Assembly (NCBI GenBank): GCA_038373885.1
Contig: JAWZYV010016058.1
Location: 124,001-188,000 of the forward strand
Direction: 5' to 3'
Source: Cheiracanthium punctorium
Lineage: Eukaryota > Arthropoda > Arachnida > Araneae > Cheiracanthiidae
Length of the DNA stretch: 64,000 nucleotides
This document shows positions 22,578 to 32,167 of this stretch, one piece after another. The position numbers were made by a program, and so were the translations under genes. Under the pieces are notes generated by a model. That model saw nothing but the letters and a program-made list of their open reading frames with translations, did not search any database and was not told the origin of the DNA. Each line of letters starts with the position of its first letter. Within the stretch, counting starts at the first letter, position 1.

Positions 22578-23829
22578 TATATTTATTTACATATATATAT
22601 GATTTAAAGCCACATCTAATATGTTAGACAGCGGACATCCGGTTATGTAATAAGTAAAATTTACACGAAGTCTGTATAATGGTTCGTGAAATGGAACTTA
22701 TCAACAACATCATCCTTTCGGATGGTACAAATGGACCGCCCTTCTTCTGCTGAAAAAAATTCGACCACCCATAAGAGTAAAAAGGCTAGAACAGCTTAGA
22801 TCAATCCTTTTTCCATAATCTTGGTGATAAGTACTAGTTTATATGCGTCATTATACAAAGTATTTATTATGTTTACATTCTAACACTAGTTTATTTTGAG
22901 TGCTGATAGTTGAATTGATAATAGGAATGTTAAAAAATATGAAATTTATATTCTTGAATGTATTTAATGAGAAAATATTGAAATGTTGTGTAAATTACTT
23001 TAAAAGGTAATAAAAATAAAACATTTTTTCTGTTGGAAACAATGTTCGAATATTCGTAAATATTGCCAATTTTACTGTTTCTTGTTGCTACTTTATTTTT
23101 AAGTTTTGCTTCGATATTCTTAATGCTACATAAGTAAACATCTTTTCTTTTTTTACAGATTATCGCCTATTGCAACTTGTAACACTTAAGCGAAAAAAGT
23201 GGAACTTGTAAAAGACAAAGCATTTCTCAAGATTGATTTATCTAACTTAAAACCAACGAATGCCATGATATATTAAAAAAAATAATGCATATTTCTTTAT
23301 ATATAGTTGAAGTGTAAAATTTATACGTCTTTATTTTTAAATATTTTTATTTATTCTTAGACTAGAAATTTCAAATATCAAGAAAATCTAATTATTTTTT
23401 TCGACTCTATTCTTTCACTGTTTTCTACAAACCTGCAACAGTTGGCTCAATGTTACACAAAAATATGTAGTTTTATGTCGATTACTTATCGAATTTCGTT
23501 TGTACCATGGCATGGATGTTAGTCAAAGCCGATTTATTATTGAAATCTCAACAATACCAGGAAGACACCTTTTCAAATTTACTGTGAGTTAATGTTCCTA
23601 ATGCTCTGAATCACATTCTGTAACACTTGTAGCTCTATGTGTTTAGAGATAACAGAGGATGCATTATCGGAATGACAAGCTTTCTCAATTGCGGTACATA
23701 ATGCGCGGCGACATACATAGTTTAGACTAATTATATTAATTCATTTGCTCCAAGCGGCCTATTTAAGACACCCAAAACTTTAACAGTTTCATTATTGAAC
23801 GGAAAAAAAATACATAATTGCCATCGTAT
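22578..23829. other. AT-rich spacer, nothing recognised
   Basis: No credible open frame, RNA gene or element end found between the mariner right end and the gypsy 3' LTR. The last four bases, GTAT, are the retrotransposon target duplication. Confidence 0.5.
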
Positions 23830-24749
23830 TGTTGCGGAATTACTCTGCTACTCCTGGGGTTCGTCGTTCTAAAGTCCAGTTGGTGTAAAAAGTTCAAGTA
23901 AAAAGTCACTTGTCAGGATGGAACACAAACTTTATTTCTTCTAGAACTTCGTAGAACAATCAGCTGCACACAATTCACAAGCACAATCTAGCAGTAACGT
24001 GCTTTTAACAATCCGCTTGGATCAGAAGCTTTCACAAATGCTGTATTTCTCACACAAAATAAGTCACTTTTACAGGCTAAAATTCCGTGGAAATATTCAA
24101 GGGATATAGTACACTATCCCTTAAGACACAGCAATGAAGAATTTACACACAGCACTTTAAAAACAGCTTCACAAAGCAAGCTAAAACACAGCTTCAATAG
24201 CACTATCAGTTCACACAAAACAAGCGTACTGAGAGCTCTTCACACATTGAATGTTCAACTCGCAACTGACTCCTCGGGGCGATGCACGCTTCTATAAATA
24301 GCCGACGCAGGAGGTACAAGAGGTTTCCAGAAAAGTCAATTTCTCGAGGGTTCTACATAAAGCGTGAATTTTGATTACGTCATAGAAGAGAAATGTTAGG
24401 TTATTATGCGTTTTTAATGCAGGAAAAACAACTTCCAGGCCCCATTGGGAAAATCGCGCCAAATGACCAAAAAGTCGCCAAGCTTGGCGACTTTTGGCGA
24501 AATATCGCCAAATTTGGCGCCAAAAATAAGTCCTCAAAGTGAAGAGATCTAAGCTGTAGGACTAATATTTCTCGAGATTTCTAGAAGCCCATAGAAAAAC
24601 ATATGGGAAAGCGAAACCTCCGTATCTCCGGTTCTAATTGGCCGATTTTGATGCAACAAAAAGCAAAATTTATCTATTTGAAGTGTAGAATACGAATTTT
24701 AAACCATTTTAGGCCCCAGAGCAGCGGGTTGCCCCAAAAATTCGTAACA
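23830..24749 (-). repeat. Copy 1, 3' LTR
   Basis: Bounded by TGTTGCGG at the left and CGTAACA at the right on the plus strand, i.e. TGTTACG...CCGCAACA in element orientation, with 7-bp imperfect inverted tips. About 640 bases next to the left edge are identical to the 5' LTR. The remaining ~280 bases (start of U3) differ at many positions and by an indel. A TTTATT at 23931-23936 gives AATAAA in element sense, a likely poly(A) signal in R. Confidence 0.92.
24474..24524. promoter_or_regulatory. Nested palindromes in U3, E2F-like site
   Basis: GTCGCCAAGCTTGGCGAC (24474-24491) is a perfect 18-bp palindrome. TTTGGCGCCAAA (24513-24524) is a perfect 12-bp palindrome close to the E2F/DP consensus TTTSGCGC. 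TTTGGCGCCAAA is also present in the copy 1 5' LTR (31930-31941) and in the diverged solo LTR (63197-63208). Factor binding is an inference only. Confidence 0.5.
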
Positions 24750-24764
24750 TTGCCCCCTTCCCAA
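24750..24764 (-). other. Polypurine tract of copy 1
   Basis: Adjacent to the 3' LTR, the minus strand reads GGGAAGGGGGCAA immediately before TGTTACG. A purine-rich run at this position primes plus-strand DNA synthesis in LTR retrotransposons. In copy 2 the equivalent tract is GGGAAGCGAGCAA and is interrupted. Confidence 0.7.
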
Positions 24765-25126
24765 GGACTGCACGTCCCGGGCAGTACAATCCCCAATTAG
24801 GAGGTAACACAAATATCTACAGTGTCCAACCTTTAACCAAATCTTAACAACATAATTTTCAGGAAATAATCAGCAAATGCACTCTAATTAATAAATAATA
24901 GACATAATGAACTTACACTAATAAGCAATAAATGTAATAAACAAATACACATTAATAAAAACCAATATTTTACAAATATGTACACTAAACATGGCGTTAG
25001 TTGTGAGAGAAAGAGAGTTGACGAAAGAGGAAGAGAAGAGAAAGACAGGAAAGAAATGAGAGTTGAAGAAAGGAGGAATTACGCCATAGTGACCATGGTC
25101 TGATAGTCAAATAACTAATTACAACC

Positions 25127-26343
25127 CGGGGCCATCGCTAAGCAACGGGCCTGCTTATGAGTTGCCATCTCTAAAAATGAGTTTATCATTGAGGCCTGTT
25201 TTCCCCAGTTACAGTATTCTATTTTATTATTCTAAGTATTATAAATGTTATATTATTTTATTATTTAATTTTTTTTTTTTTATACTTTTGTCGTACTAAA
25301 GAACTTTAGATGTAGGTAATCGTTTTGTGAATCTTGCGCCATTTTCTTTCATGAAAATTTATCCTAAAATTCGAACATTTTGCTCTGAATGTAAAGGTAA
25401 GTGAACGCTTATAATGTATTTAGAAATTCTAAAAATATGTATGTAAATCATGTTTAGTGAATAATTACTCATGTGTTATTTATAAATAAATTATTTTAAT
25501 CAGAGATCGTATTACTTGAGTAGTTTTTATTCTTGTAAATAAGTATGACGTTGTGATACTATTTAGACAATTTAATTTTGCCAGTTGAAAATGTTATTTA
25601 TCAGTTATATATGCCTTGATTATGTGATTAAGACTTACATCTGGTACAGTGCAGAAATACAGTAAATTAAAAATTATTGATTTTTGCCCGTTTATACAGA
25701 AACTTGAAATGTAGTTAATACTTTGTTCAAGCGTTCATTATGTTTGCTCAATTCTTAAGTTCGATTGTGAAAGCGACACAAGAATAATATATACTACATG
25801 AAATGTCTTTATTAAAGAATAATTAATTCGGGGATCGCGCTATAGAGCGTATTTTATCAATTTTCTCCAATATACAGGATATCCCGAAAACACTGAAATG
25901 CGCTTTAATACATCATTTGTTAAAGATTAATCTTGAATTGTTTAAAATAACGTAGGAAATACGACTACGTTCATGAAATATTCATGATAAAAATGTCTTT
26001 CTCATTTGTGTATTTAGTTATTTTAAAGTATATTAAATATCCACTTGTGAAACTAAAATAAGCAATCGTGAATCATGAGAGTAAGCGCTACTTTGTTTTT
26101 CCTTCAAATGATATGCATCTATTTTCTTTATGTAAATATGTATCATAGCACACAAATTAATCATGAGTTCATACTTGAATTAGTAACACAATGACTACTT
26201 AAAACTACATTAAATAACGATTGAAAGCACTGGGAAGCTTGGGAAATGCCTGATGTATATGTGAAGATTCGAGCATCCGTAGGCCTCTTTGGATGGCTCA
26301 TCAAAATACACGCGCAGGCCCGTTACTAATTGCGAAGGCCCCG
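25127..26343. mobile_element. 1.2-kb TIR element inserted in copy 1
   Basis: Absent from copy 2, where the empty site TTACAACCGCGG is intact (about 48358-48369). In copy 1, TACAACC is present on both sides (25120-25126 and 26344-26350), a 7-bp duplication. The ends CGGGGCCATCGCTAAGCAAC and, reverse-complemented, CGGGGCCTTCGCAATTAGTA share CGGGGCC-TCGC and then AACGGGCCTGC. Inside is AT-rich DNA with no transposase frame. Superfamily is uncertain: 7-bp duplications do not settle it, and a hAT with a mutated 8-mer is possible. Confidence 0.8.
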
Positions 26344-27385
26344 TACAACCGCGGTAGATGGCTAGCCGATCGTAATGTACAACTCTTGGCTTCGAGTTTG
26401 GTGACTTACGAATCCGTACGATGACGTCATTCAGCCGGTTTAGGACTGTGTAAGGACCGTCCCACGGCGATTGCAGCTTCGGAGACAGGCCTTTCCGTCG
26501 AGTAGGATTCCATAGCCAAACTTTGTCACCTGCGTTGAACTCGTGTCCCGTAGCCTTCGTGTCGTAGCGAGTCTTCATCTTTTCCGTGTTCAGGTTGATC
26601 CGCTCCCGAGCAAAATGATGTACATCTTCAAACCGTGCCCAAAGGTTTTCCACGTACTCCTCTGGCGATGAAGGCGCATCTGGAGGGTGGCCGAACACTA
26701 GATCGGCGGGAAGACGAAGATCTCTGCCGAACAGCATCTGGGAAGGTGTGAAGCCGGTAGTCTCATGGACGGCACTCCTATAGGCCAGCAGGAACAGGGG
26801 GAGTTTCTTGTCCCAGTCCTCTTGATTCCTAGATACCAGGAGCGAGAGGTTGTTCAAAATTGTACAATTGAACCTCTCCACCATGCCGTCGGATTGTGGG
26901 TGTAAAGGCGTAGTCTGGGTTTTGTCCATTCCGAGAAGTTGGCATAGTCCTTTAAAGACTGCAGAGGTAAAGTTCGTTCCTTGGTCGGAATGAAGGTGCA
27001 GAGGGGTTCCATATCTGGAAATCCATTCTTGCACCAGTACCTCTGCTACGGTCGTAGCTTCTTGATCGGGAATAGGAAACGCTTCGGGCCATTTAGAGAA
27101 GTAGTCAATGACAACTAGGATGTATTTGTTGCCATCCGAAGTTCGCGGAAGAGGTCCCAGTATGTCGCGGGCAATCCTCTCAAAAGGCGCTCCTACATTA
27201 TAACGATGTAGTCTTCCACGGCTTCGTTTCTTCGGGCCTTTACGGGCGGCACAGGCGTCACAAGCTTGACACCACTTTTCGACGTCGCCTCGAGCCCTAA
27301 CCCAGTAGAAGCGCTTCCGAACTTTCTGCAGGGTCTTCATTATCCGTGCCGTCGTCCGTCTCCCATTTACGATACAGGACTCCAT
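26210..27385 (-). pseudogene. Integrase of copy 1, N-terminal finger lost
   Basis: This frame holds the integrase core with the D,D-35-E triad: Asp74 in RDILGPLP, Asp134 in HSDQGTNF, Glu170 in MVERFN. The C-x2-C half of the zinc finger remains (Cys39 and Cys42 in WCQACDAC), but the H-H half is deleted relative to copy 2. The start Met is only the first ATG after the deletion, because the real frame comes from RNase H upstream. The C-terminal HYDRLAIYRGC is where the family protein nearly ends. The following ~37 residues are encoded by the inserted TIR element. Integration activity is therefore unlikely. Confidence 0.85.
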
Positions 27386-30032
27386 TCCTCAGGCGAAGCG
27401 AATCCCATAAAGCCCAGTACTGTTTTGTTGCCGGACTGTAACATGATATTTCTTGCCAACTGGGCTTAGCGCTGGATTTTTCCATAAATTCCACAATAGG
27501 TTTGATGTCGCTGTCTGCTAATTGGTCCGCCCGAACATTTTCGTCACTCCAGGGATCTTGGGATGGTGTCGATGATGTAACTTGGCGGACAACGGAATGT
27601 TTCAGATGGTAATTTTTCTCTGCCCTGGAGCAATAGCGACAGCTGTCTATACAGGGCCTTCTTGACAAAGCATCTGCATTTCCATGAGATGCCCCTTTTC
27701 GATGACGTATCTCGATGTCATATTCTTGTAATCGCTGTATCCACCTGGCTATTTGGCCCTCTGGATTCTTGAAATTTAGAAGCCAGGTTAAAGAGGCATG
27801 GTCCTTTCGGAGCAGGAACTTTCGGCCGTACAGGTAATGATGGAAGTGCTCCACGGCTTTAATGATAGCAAGAAGTTCCTTTCCCGTAACACAATAGTTA
27901 CGTTCTGCCTTTGAGAGGCATTTGCTCCAGTAAGCAATGACGTGTTCTTGGCCATCTATCTCCTGGGACAAAACTGCTCCAACACTCTCCTTACTTGCGT
28001 CTGTGTCCAGGATAAAGGGCTTGTCAGGGTGAGGATACGACAGGATCGGCGAAGATGTTAAAGCCGTCTTCAGTTCGTTGAATGCGTCCTCACATTCCTC
28101 AGTCCATAGAAATTTCTGTCCAGTCTCGGTCAATTTGTGAAGGGGTCTTGCAATTTGAGAAAAGCCCTTCACGAATTTTCGATAGTAAGTACACAGACCG
28201 AGAAAACTTCTTAAGTCATGGATATTCTCGGGACGACTCCAGTTCTGGACTGCGGACGTCTTTTCGGGATCGGTTCGGACTCCGTGGGCGGATATTATGT
28301 GCCCGAGGTAACGTACTTCCCGACGAAACAAATTGCACTTCGATGGACTCAGTTTCAAGTTCGCCTCCTTTAATTTCTGCAGTACCTTTCGAATGTTCTC
28401 GAGATGCTCTTCGAAAGTCCTTCCGACGATGATGATATCGTCCAAATAAACGAGACATGCTTCGTAGGAAAGTCCTCTCAACACTGTCTCCATTAGTCGC
28501 TCGAACGTAGCCGGTGCGTTGCAGAGTCCAAAAGGCATAACTTTGATCTGCCATAATCCTTGTCCCGTGGTGAACGCAGTCTTTTCACGGTCGTCGGGAT
28601 GAATTTCCACTTGCCAGTAACCACTTTTCAGATCCAGAGTGGAAAACCATTCGTTTCCCGATAAAGTGTCCAAAGTGTCGTCTATCCTGGGAAGAGGGTA
28701 GCTGTCTTTCTTGGTAATGTCATTCAGACGTTTGTAGTCAACACAGAACCGGGTGGAACCATTCTTCTTTCGGACCAAAACAATTGGCGAGGCCCAGGGA
28801 CTAGTCGACGGCTCGATGACGTCATCACGCTGCATCTCCTCTAAAAGTCTACTCACCTCTTCTTGCTTAGCAAACGGCAGCCGCCTAGGATGTTGCTTGA
28901 TGGGAGAATGGCTGCCTGTATCTATCCTATGTTGAGTTAAGCTCGTACGGCCAAAGTCACCCGAAGTTCGGGAGAAGAGGTGTTCAAATTCAGCTATTAC
29001 TTTCTCCGCAGCGCTTCTCTGTTCTGCCGTTAACTCCACGTCTTGTATTAATTCCTTCGTCAGGCACTCGGAAGATTTAGCTGTCGTTTGGCTGATGTTC
29101 TTATTAATGCAGGTAACAGGAGTGCATGTCGCCAACACTTCATTTTTCTTTATCACCTTTGACTTGTCCGTCACATTTACTACTCTAACTGGAATTTCTG
29201 TTGTCGACAAGTTCACAAGTGTTGCTCCCACAAGTACTCCTCTAATGGAATCACTATTGTTTGGGTGTTCGATTAATCCAAAACGGAATTTATTGCTTTC
29301 TTTTACTGTTCCAGAAATTATTGAATCAGTTCTGTCAGGTAGAGTGATATCAGTCTGGGCTATTGTTTTCTGAACAGGCAAAACAGTTTCATTTTTAATA
29401 TCGAACGCAGCTATTTCTTCTGAGTCTGAACGAAGCTCATTATTCTTAAAGTCCAAGTTAAATTTGTGCGATTTTAAAAAGTCCAGTCCGAGAATAAAAG
29501 AGTCTGTAATATTAGCGACATATACCACATGGTCGTATCTGGCATTTCCGAACGTGATTTCTACTTGCGCTTTTCCGCCCACTTCGATCTTGTCACCTGC
29601 CACAGTCTGGAGGGTCAGCGAGGGCGGAGTCCAGATAATCTTCAAATTTAATTTCTTGGCCAGATCCGTCCTTATGATGGTTACGTTCGCGCCAGTATCA
29701 ATCACCATGTGGCATGGAGAACCATTAACGTATCCCAGTACGAAGAGTCCATTACTGCCGCCATTCACTGATGAAATCTGCAAGACTTTCAAACGGGGCT
29801 TTTGAATATCCCTCAGCCTCTGTTCCTGAAAGTCGTCTCTTTTCTGTCTTCCTTCATGGGCTTCTCTGGTGCATTGATAACTGCGATCTTTACGACGAGA
29901 GTTCTTTTGTGCTTCGCAGTATTTTCGTAAATGCCCCTCGCTGTTGCACCTCCAACATTTCACTTTCTTTGGGCCATCTCTCGTTCTATCGGATCTTAAT
30001 TTTCGCTCTATGAGTTCTTCAGTTCTCTTCAA
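27297..30032 (-). CDS. pol: Pol of copy 1: zinc knuckle, protease, RT, RNase H
   Basis: A 911-residue open frame on the minus strand. In order it has a gag-type zinc knuckle C-x2-C-x4-H-x4-C (residues 26-39), an aspartic protease with DTGAN at 112-116, and a reverse transcriptase with Asp467 in STLDLKSGY and YLDD at 529-532. RNase H follows, with Asp677 in DTDAS, Glu718, Asp743 and Asp786 in HRKG...NADALS. The zinc knuckle properly belongs to Gag, and the frame is split from Gag by a frameshift just upstream. The last ~17 residues after residue 894 come from the shifted frame past the ~89-bp loss. The RT and RNase H active sites look intact. Confidence 0.9.
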   Translation of the reverse strand: MKRTEELIERKLRSDRTRDGPKKVKCWRCNSEGHLRKYCEAQKNSRRKDRSYQCTREAHEGRQKRDDFQEQRLRDIQKPRLKVLQISSVNGGSNGLFVLGYVNGSPCHMVIDTGANVTIIRTDLAKKLNLKIIWTPPSLTLQTVAGDKIEVGGKAQVEITFGNARYDHVVYVANITDSFILGLDFLKSHKFNLDFKNNELRSDSEEIAAFDIKNETVLPVQKTIAQTDITLPDRTDSIISGTVKESNKFRFGLIEHPNNSDSIRGVLVGATLVNLSTTEIPVRVVNVTDKSKVIKKNEVLATCTPVTCINKNISQTTAKSSECLTKELIQDVELTAEQRSAAEKVIAEFEHLFSRTSGDFGRTSLTQHRIDTGSHSPIKQHPRRLPFAKQEEVSRLLEEMQRDDVIEPSTSPWASPIVLVRKKNGSTRFCVDYKRLNDITKKDSYPLPRIDDTLDTLSGNEWFSTLDLKSGYWQVEIHPDDREKTAFTTGQGLWQIKVMPFGLCNAPATFERLMETVLRGLSYEACLVYLDDIIIVGRTFEEHLENIRKVLQKLKEANLKLSPSKCNLFRREVRYLGHIISAHGVRTDPEKTSAVQNWSRPENIHDLRSFLGLCTYYRKFVKGFSQIARPLHKLTETGQKFLWTEECEDAFNELKTALTSSPILSYPHPDKPFILDTDASKESVGAVLSQEIDGQEHVIAYWSKCLSKAERNYCVTGKELLAIIKAVEHFHHYLYGRKFLLRKDHASLTWLLNFKNPEGQIARWIQRLQEYDIEIRHRKGASHGNADALSRRPCIDSCRYCSRAEKNYHLKHSVVRQVTSSTPSQDPWSDENVRADQLADSDIKPIVEFMEKSSAKPSWQEISCYSPATKQYWALWDSLRLRNGVLYRKWETDDGTDNEDPAESSEALLLG

Positions 30033-30079
30033 TCTGTTCTCGACGCTCTGTGTGTCTTTCTTAGCTTCCTCTTGTACCG

Positions 30080-31210
30080 TTACGCTCTAAGAGCATGCCT
30101 ATCTTTTCTCACGGCCCGCTGGGCTGCCTCTAGCTTCATTGCGAACAACAGAGCAGACTTCAAATCCTGATAATCCTCCAACATGAGTGCCTTTTGGGTT
30201 TCTGGATCACGGATGGCTTCAATAAAATGACGCACAGCCATTTCTTCTCGGACATTATCAAGGTGGTCCATGTAGGCTAGATGACACAGCCTATCTATGT
30301 CCGAAGCCAGCTCTTGAAGGGTCTCGCCAGATCTCTGCATCCTTGACTTAAGTTGGATTCTACTATATTCTTTCTGGCACTTCTCTCCGAATTTCATCTC
30401 CAAGGCACTGGCAAGGGCGTCAAAATCTCCTACCTTCGTCGCTCCGATAGTTTGCAATACATTAATTGCATCTCCGCTAAGGGAAACGGCCAGTTGATTA
30501 GCTTTCTCGGACTCGCTCCAACCATTGGCTCTGGCGACGATCGAAAATTGGGTCTTGTAAGCTTCCCAGGGAGTCTTTCCGTCATAGGCAGTAAGTTTCA
30601 CTGCTGGGCGGTGTGAAGATAACCTGATGTTTTCGGGTAACTTTCCCAGCTTTACGAGAGAGTCCAATTTTTCTTCAATTTTAGCTTCACATTCTTCATG
30701 TATTTTCGAAACTATATTTTCTTTCCAGTCTAGTTTCTCCTCAATTTTATTCTTAAATTCTTCCCGCATTCTGCAAATATCTTGCTGCAATTCCTTAACA
30801 TTTTCTTCTATTTTTCCTTCAATTCTTTGTTCATATTTCGTTTGAGTTTCTTCTATGAGCGACATTCTTTTCTCCATTATCTCTTGATTTTCCTGCACAC
30901 TCTTTTCGAATTTCTCTAATTTTCCCAAAGCAGTCTCCATTTTCTCCAATCCCAATTTCATTCCTTCTTGTCCGGCTTCAATTTTCTTCTCTAAATCCGC
31001 TTTCATCTGTTCTTGTCCGGCTTCAATTTTCTTTTCTAAATCGGTCTGTCCTGCTTCAATTTTCTTCTCTAAATCCGCCTTCATCTGTTCTTGTCCAGCT
31101 TTCATCTGGTCTTGTCCGGCTTTCATCTCGTCTTGTCCGGCTTTCATTTCTTGCATCATATTCATGAGCTTTTGAAGTTTTTCTTCCATTTTTTGTCTAG
31201 TCAAAACCAT
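30080..31210 (-). CDS. gag: Gag of copy 1, truncated by frameshift
   Basis: A 376-residue frame starting MVLTRQKMEE, 49 nt inside the 5' LTR. Residues ~5-180 are a long charged coiled coil with repeats of the type DLEKKIEAGQ and QMKAGQ. Residues ~200-370 are a retrotransposon capsid domain, with TAYDGKTPWEAYKTQF and ETLQELASDIDRLCHLAYMD. The frame stops at RALRA-type residues. In copy 2 the corresponding sequence reads on into the zinc knuckle. A missing base near 30082 explains the stop, so this is a defect and not a normal end. Confidence 0.88.
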   Translation of the reverse strand: MVLTRQKMEEKLQKLMNMMQEMKAGQDEMKAGQDQMKAGQEQMKADLEKKIEAGQTDLEKKIEAGQEQMKADLEKKIEAGQEGMKLGLEKMETALGKLEKFEKSVQENQEIMEKRMSLIEETQTKYEQRIEGKIEENVKELQQDICRMREEFKNKIEEKLDWKENIVSKIHEECEAKIEEKLDSLVKLGKLPENIRLSSHRPAVKLTAYDGKTPWEAYKTQFSIVARANGWSESEKANQLAVSLSGDAINVLQTIGATKVGDFDALASALEMKFGEKCQKEYSRIQLKSRMQRSGETLQELASDIDRLCHLAYMDHLDNVREEMAVRHFIEAIRDPETQKALMLEDYQDLKSALLFAMKLEAAQRAVRKDRHALRA

Positions 31211-31238
31211 AAACTGGAAAATTAAAGTCTTTTTTTAG

Positions 31239-31257
31239 AACCCTGATTCTGACACCA
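31239..31257 (-). other. Primer binding site of copy 1 (tRNA-Leu-like)
   Basis: Two bases inside the 5' LTR the minus strand reads TGGTGTCAGAATCAGGGTT. Its complement ends ...TTCTGACACCA, matching the 3' acceptor end (TTCTGAC-A-CCA) expected for arthropod tRNA-Leu. Copy 2 has TGGTGTCAGAATCGGGATT at 53259-53277. The tRNA identity is from memory. Confidence 0.7.
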
Positions 31258-31259
31258 AA

Positions 31260-32167
31260 TGTTGCGGAATTACTCTGCTACTCCTGGGGTTCGTCGTTCT
31301 AAAGTCCAGTTGGTGTAAAAAGTTCAAGTAAAAAGTCACTTGTCAGGATGGAACACAAACTTTATTTCTTCTAGAACTTCGTAGAACAATCAGCTGCACA
31401 CAATTCACAAGCACAATCTAGCAGTAACGTGCTTTTAACAATCCGCTTGGATCAGAAGCTTTCACAAATGCTGTATTTCTCACACAAAATAAGTCACTTT
31501 TACAGGCTAAAATTCCGTGGAAATATTCAAGGGATATAGTACACTATCCCTTAAGACACAGCAATGAAGAATTTACACACAGCACTTTAAAAACAGCTTC
31601 ACAAAGCAAGCTAAAACACAGCTTCAATAGCACTATCAGTTCACACAAAACAAGCGTACTGAGAGCTCTTCACACATTGAATGTTCAACTCGCAACTGAC
31701 TCCTCGGGGCGATGCACGCTTCTATAAATAGCCGACGCAGGAGGTACAAGAGGTTTCCAGAAAAGTCAATTTCTCGAGGGTTCTACATAAAGCGTGAATT
31801 TTGATTACGTCATAGAAGAGAAATGTTAGGTTATTATGCGTTTTTAATGCAGGAAAAACAACTTCCAGGCCCCATTGGGAAAATCGCGCCAAATGACCAT
31901 TTGGCCAAATTTGGCGAAATATCGCCAAATTTGGCGCCAAAAATAAGTCCTCAAAAGTGAAGAGATCTAAGCTCTAGGACTAATATTTCTCGAGATTTCT
32001 AGAACCTCCATTGAAAAACAATTGCAAACCGAAACCTCGATATCTCCGGTTCTAATTGGCCGATTTTGATGCAACAAAAAGCAAAATTTATCTATTTGAA
32101 GCGTAGAATACGAATTTTAAACCATTTTAGGCCCCAGAGCAGAGGGTTGCCCCGAAAATTCGTAACA
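31260..32167 (-). repeat. Copy 1, 5' LTR
   Basis: Bounded by TGTTGCGG (31260) and CGTAACA (32167). It is identical to the 3' LTR over the R/U5-side ~640 bp but different in the first ~280 bp of U3: around 31899 CATTTGGCC replaces the palindrome GTCGCC...GGCGAC, and many substitutions lie between 31970 and 32060. It provides the promoter for the element. Confidence 0.92.
31695..31730 (-). promoter_or_regulatory. Core promoter in copy 1 5' LTR
   Basis: On the minus strand TATTTATAGA (from TCTATAAATA at 31721-31730) lies about 28-30 bases upstream of TCAGT (31699-31695), an arthropod initiator word. The same TATA-to-TCAGT spacing occurs in copy 2 (TATATATAG and TCAGT at 53713-53709) and in the solo LTR (63419 onward). 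Conservation in a diverged LTR supports function. Confidence 0.65.

Larger units (their letters stand above)
23830..32167 (-). mobile_element. Ty3/gypsy LTR retrotransposon, copy 1
   Basis: A full-length element on the minus strand. It has LTRs at both ends (920 and 908 bp) bounded by TG...CA and a 4-bp target duplication GTAT (23826-23829 and 32168-32171). The order is tRNA primer site, gag, protease, reverse transcriptase, RNase H, integrase, the Ty3/gypsy order. No envelope-like frame is seen. Coding is broken by a 1-bp-type frameshift in gag (about 30082), a net ~89-bp loss before the integrase core (about 27342), and a 1.2-kb DNA element near the integrase C-terminus. It cannot be autonomous as it stands. 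Confidence 0.95.

Noticed and set aside
24292..24537. 81-aa minus-strand frame, also at 31722-31940 and 47427-47735
   Set aside because: These lie wholly inside LTR U3/R sequence, start and end at positions set by LTR indels, and have no motif.
28082..30013. Plus-strand open frames of 60-116 aa opposite pol
   Set aside because: They are antisense shadows of the long minus-strand pol frame, and the same shadows recur opposite copy 2.
30032..30082. Programmed gag-pol frameshift
   Set aside because: The shift lies upstream of the gag zinc knuckle, and copy 2 reads through this point in one frame, so a base loss in copy 1 is the better explanation.
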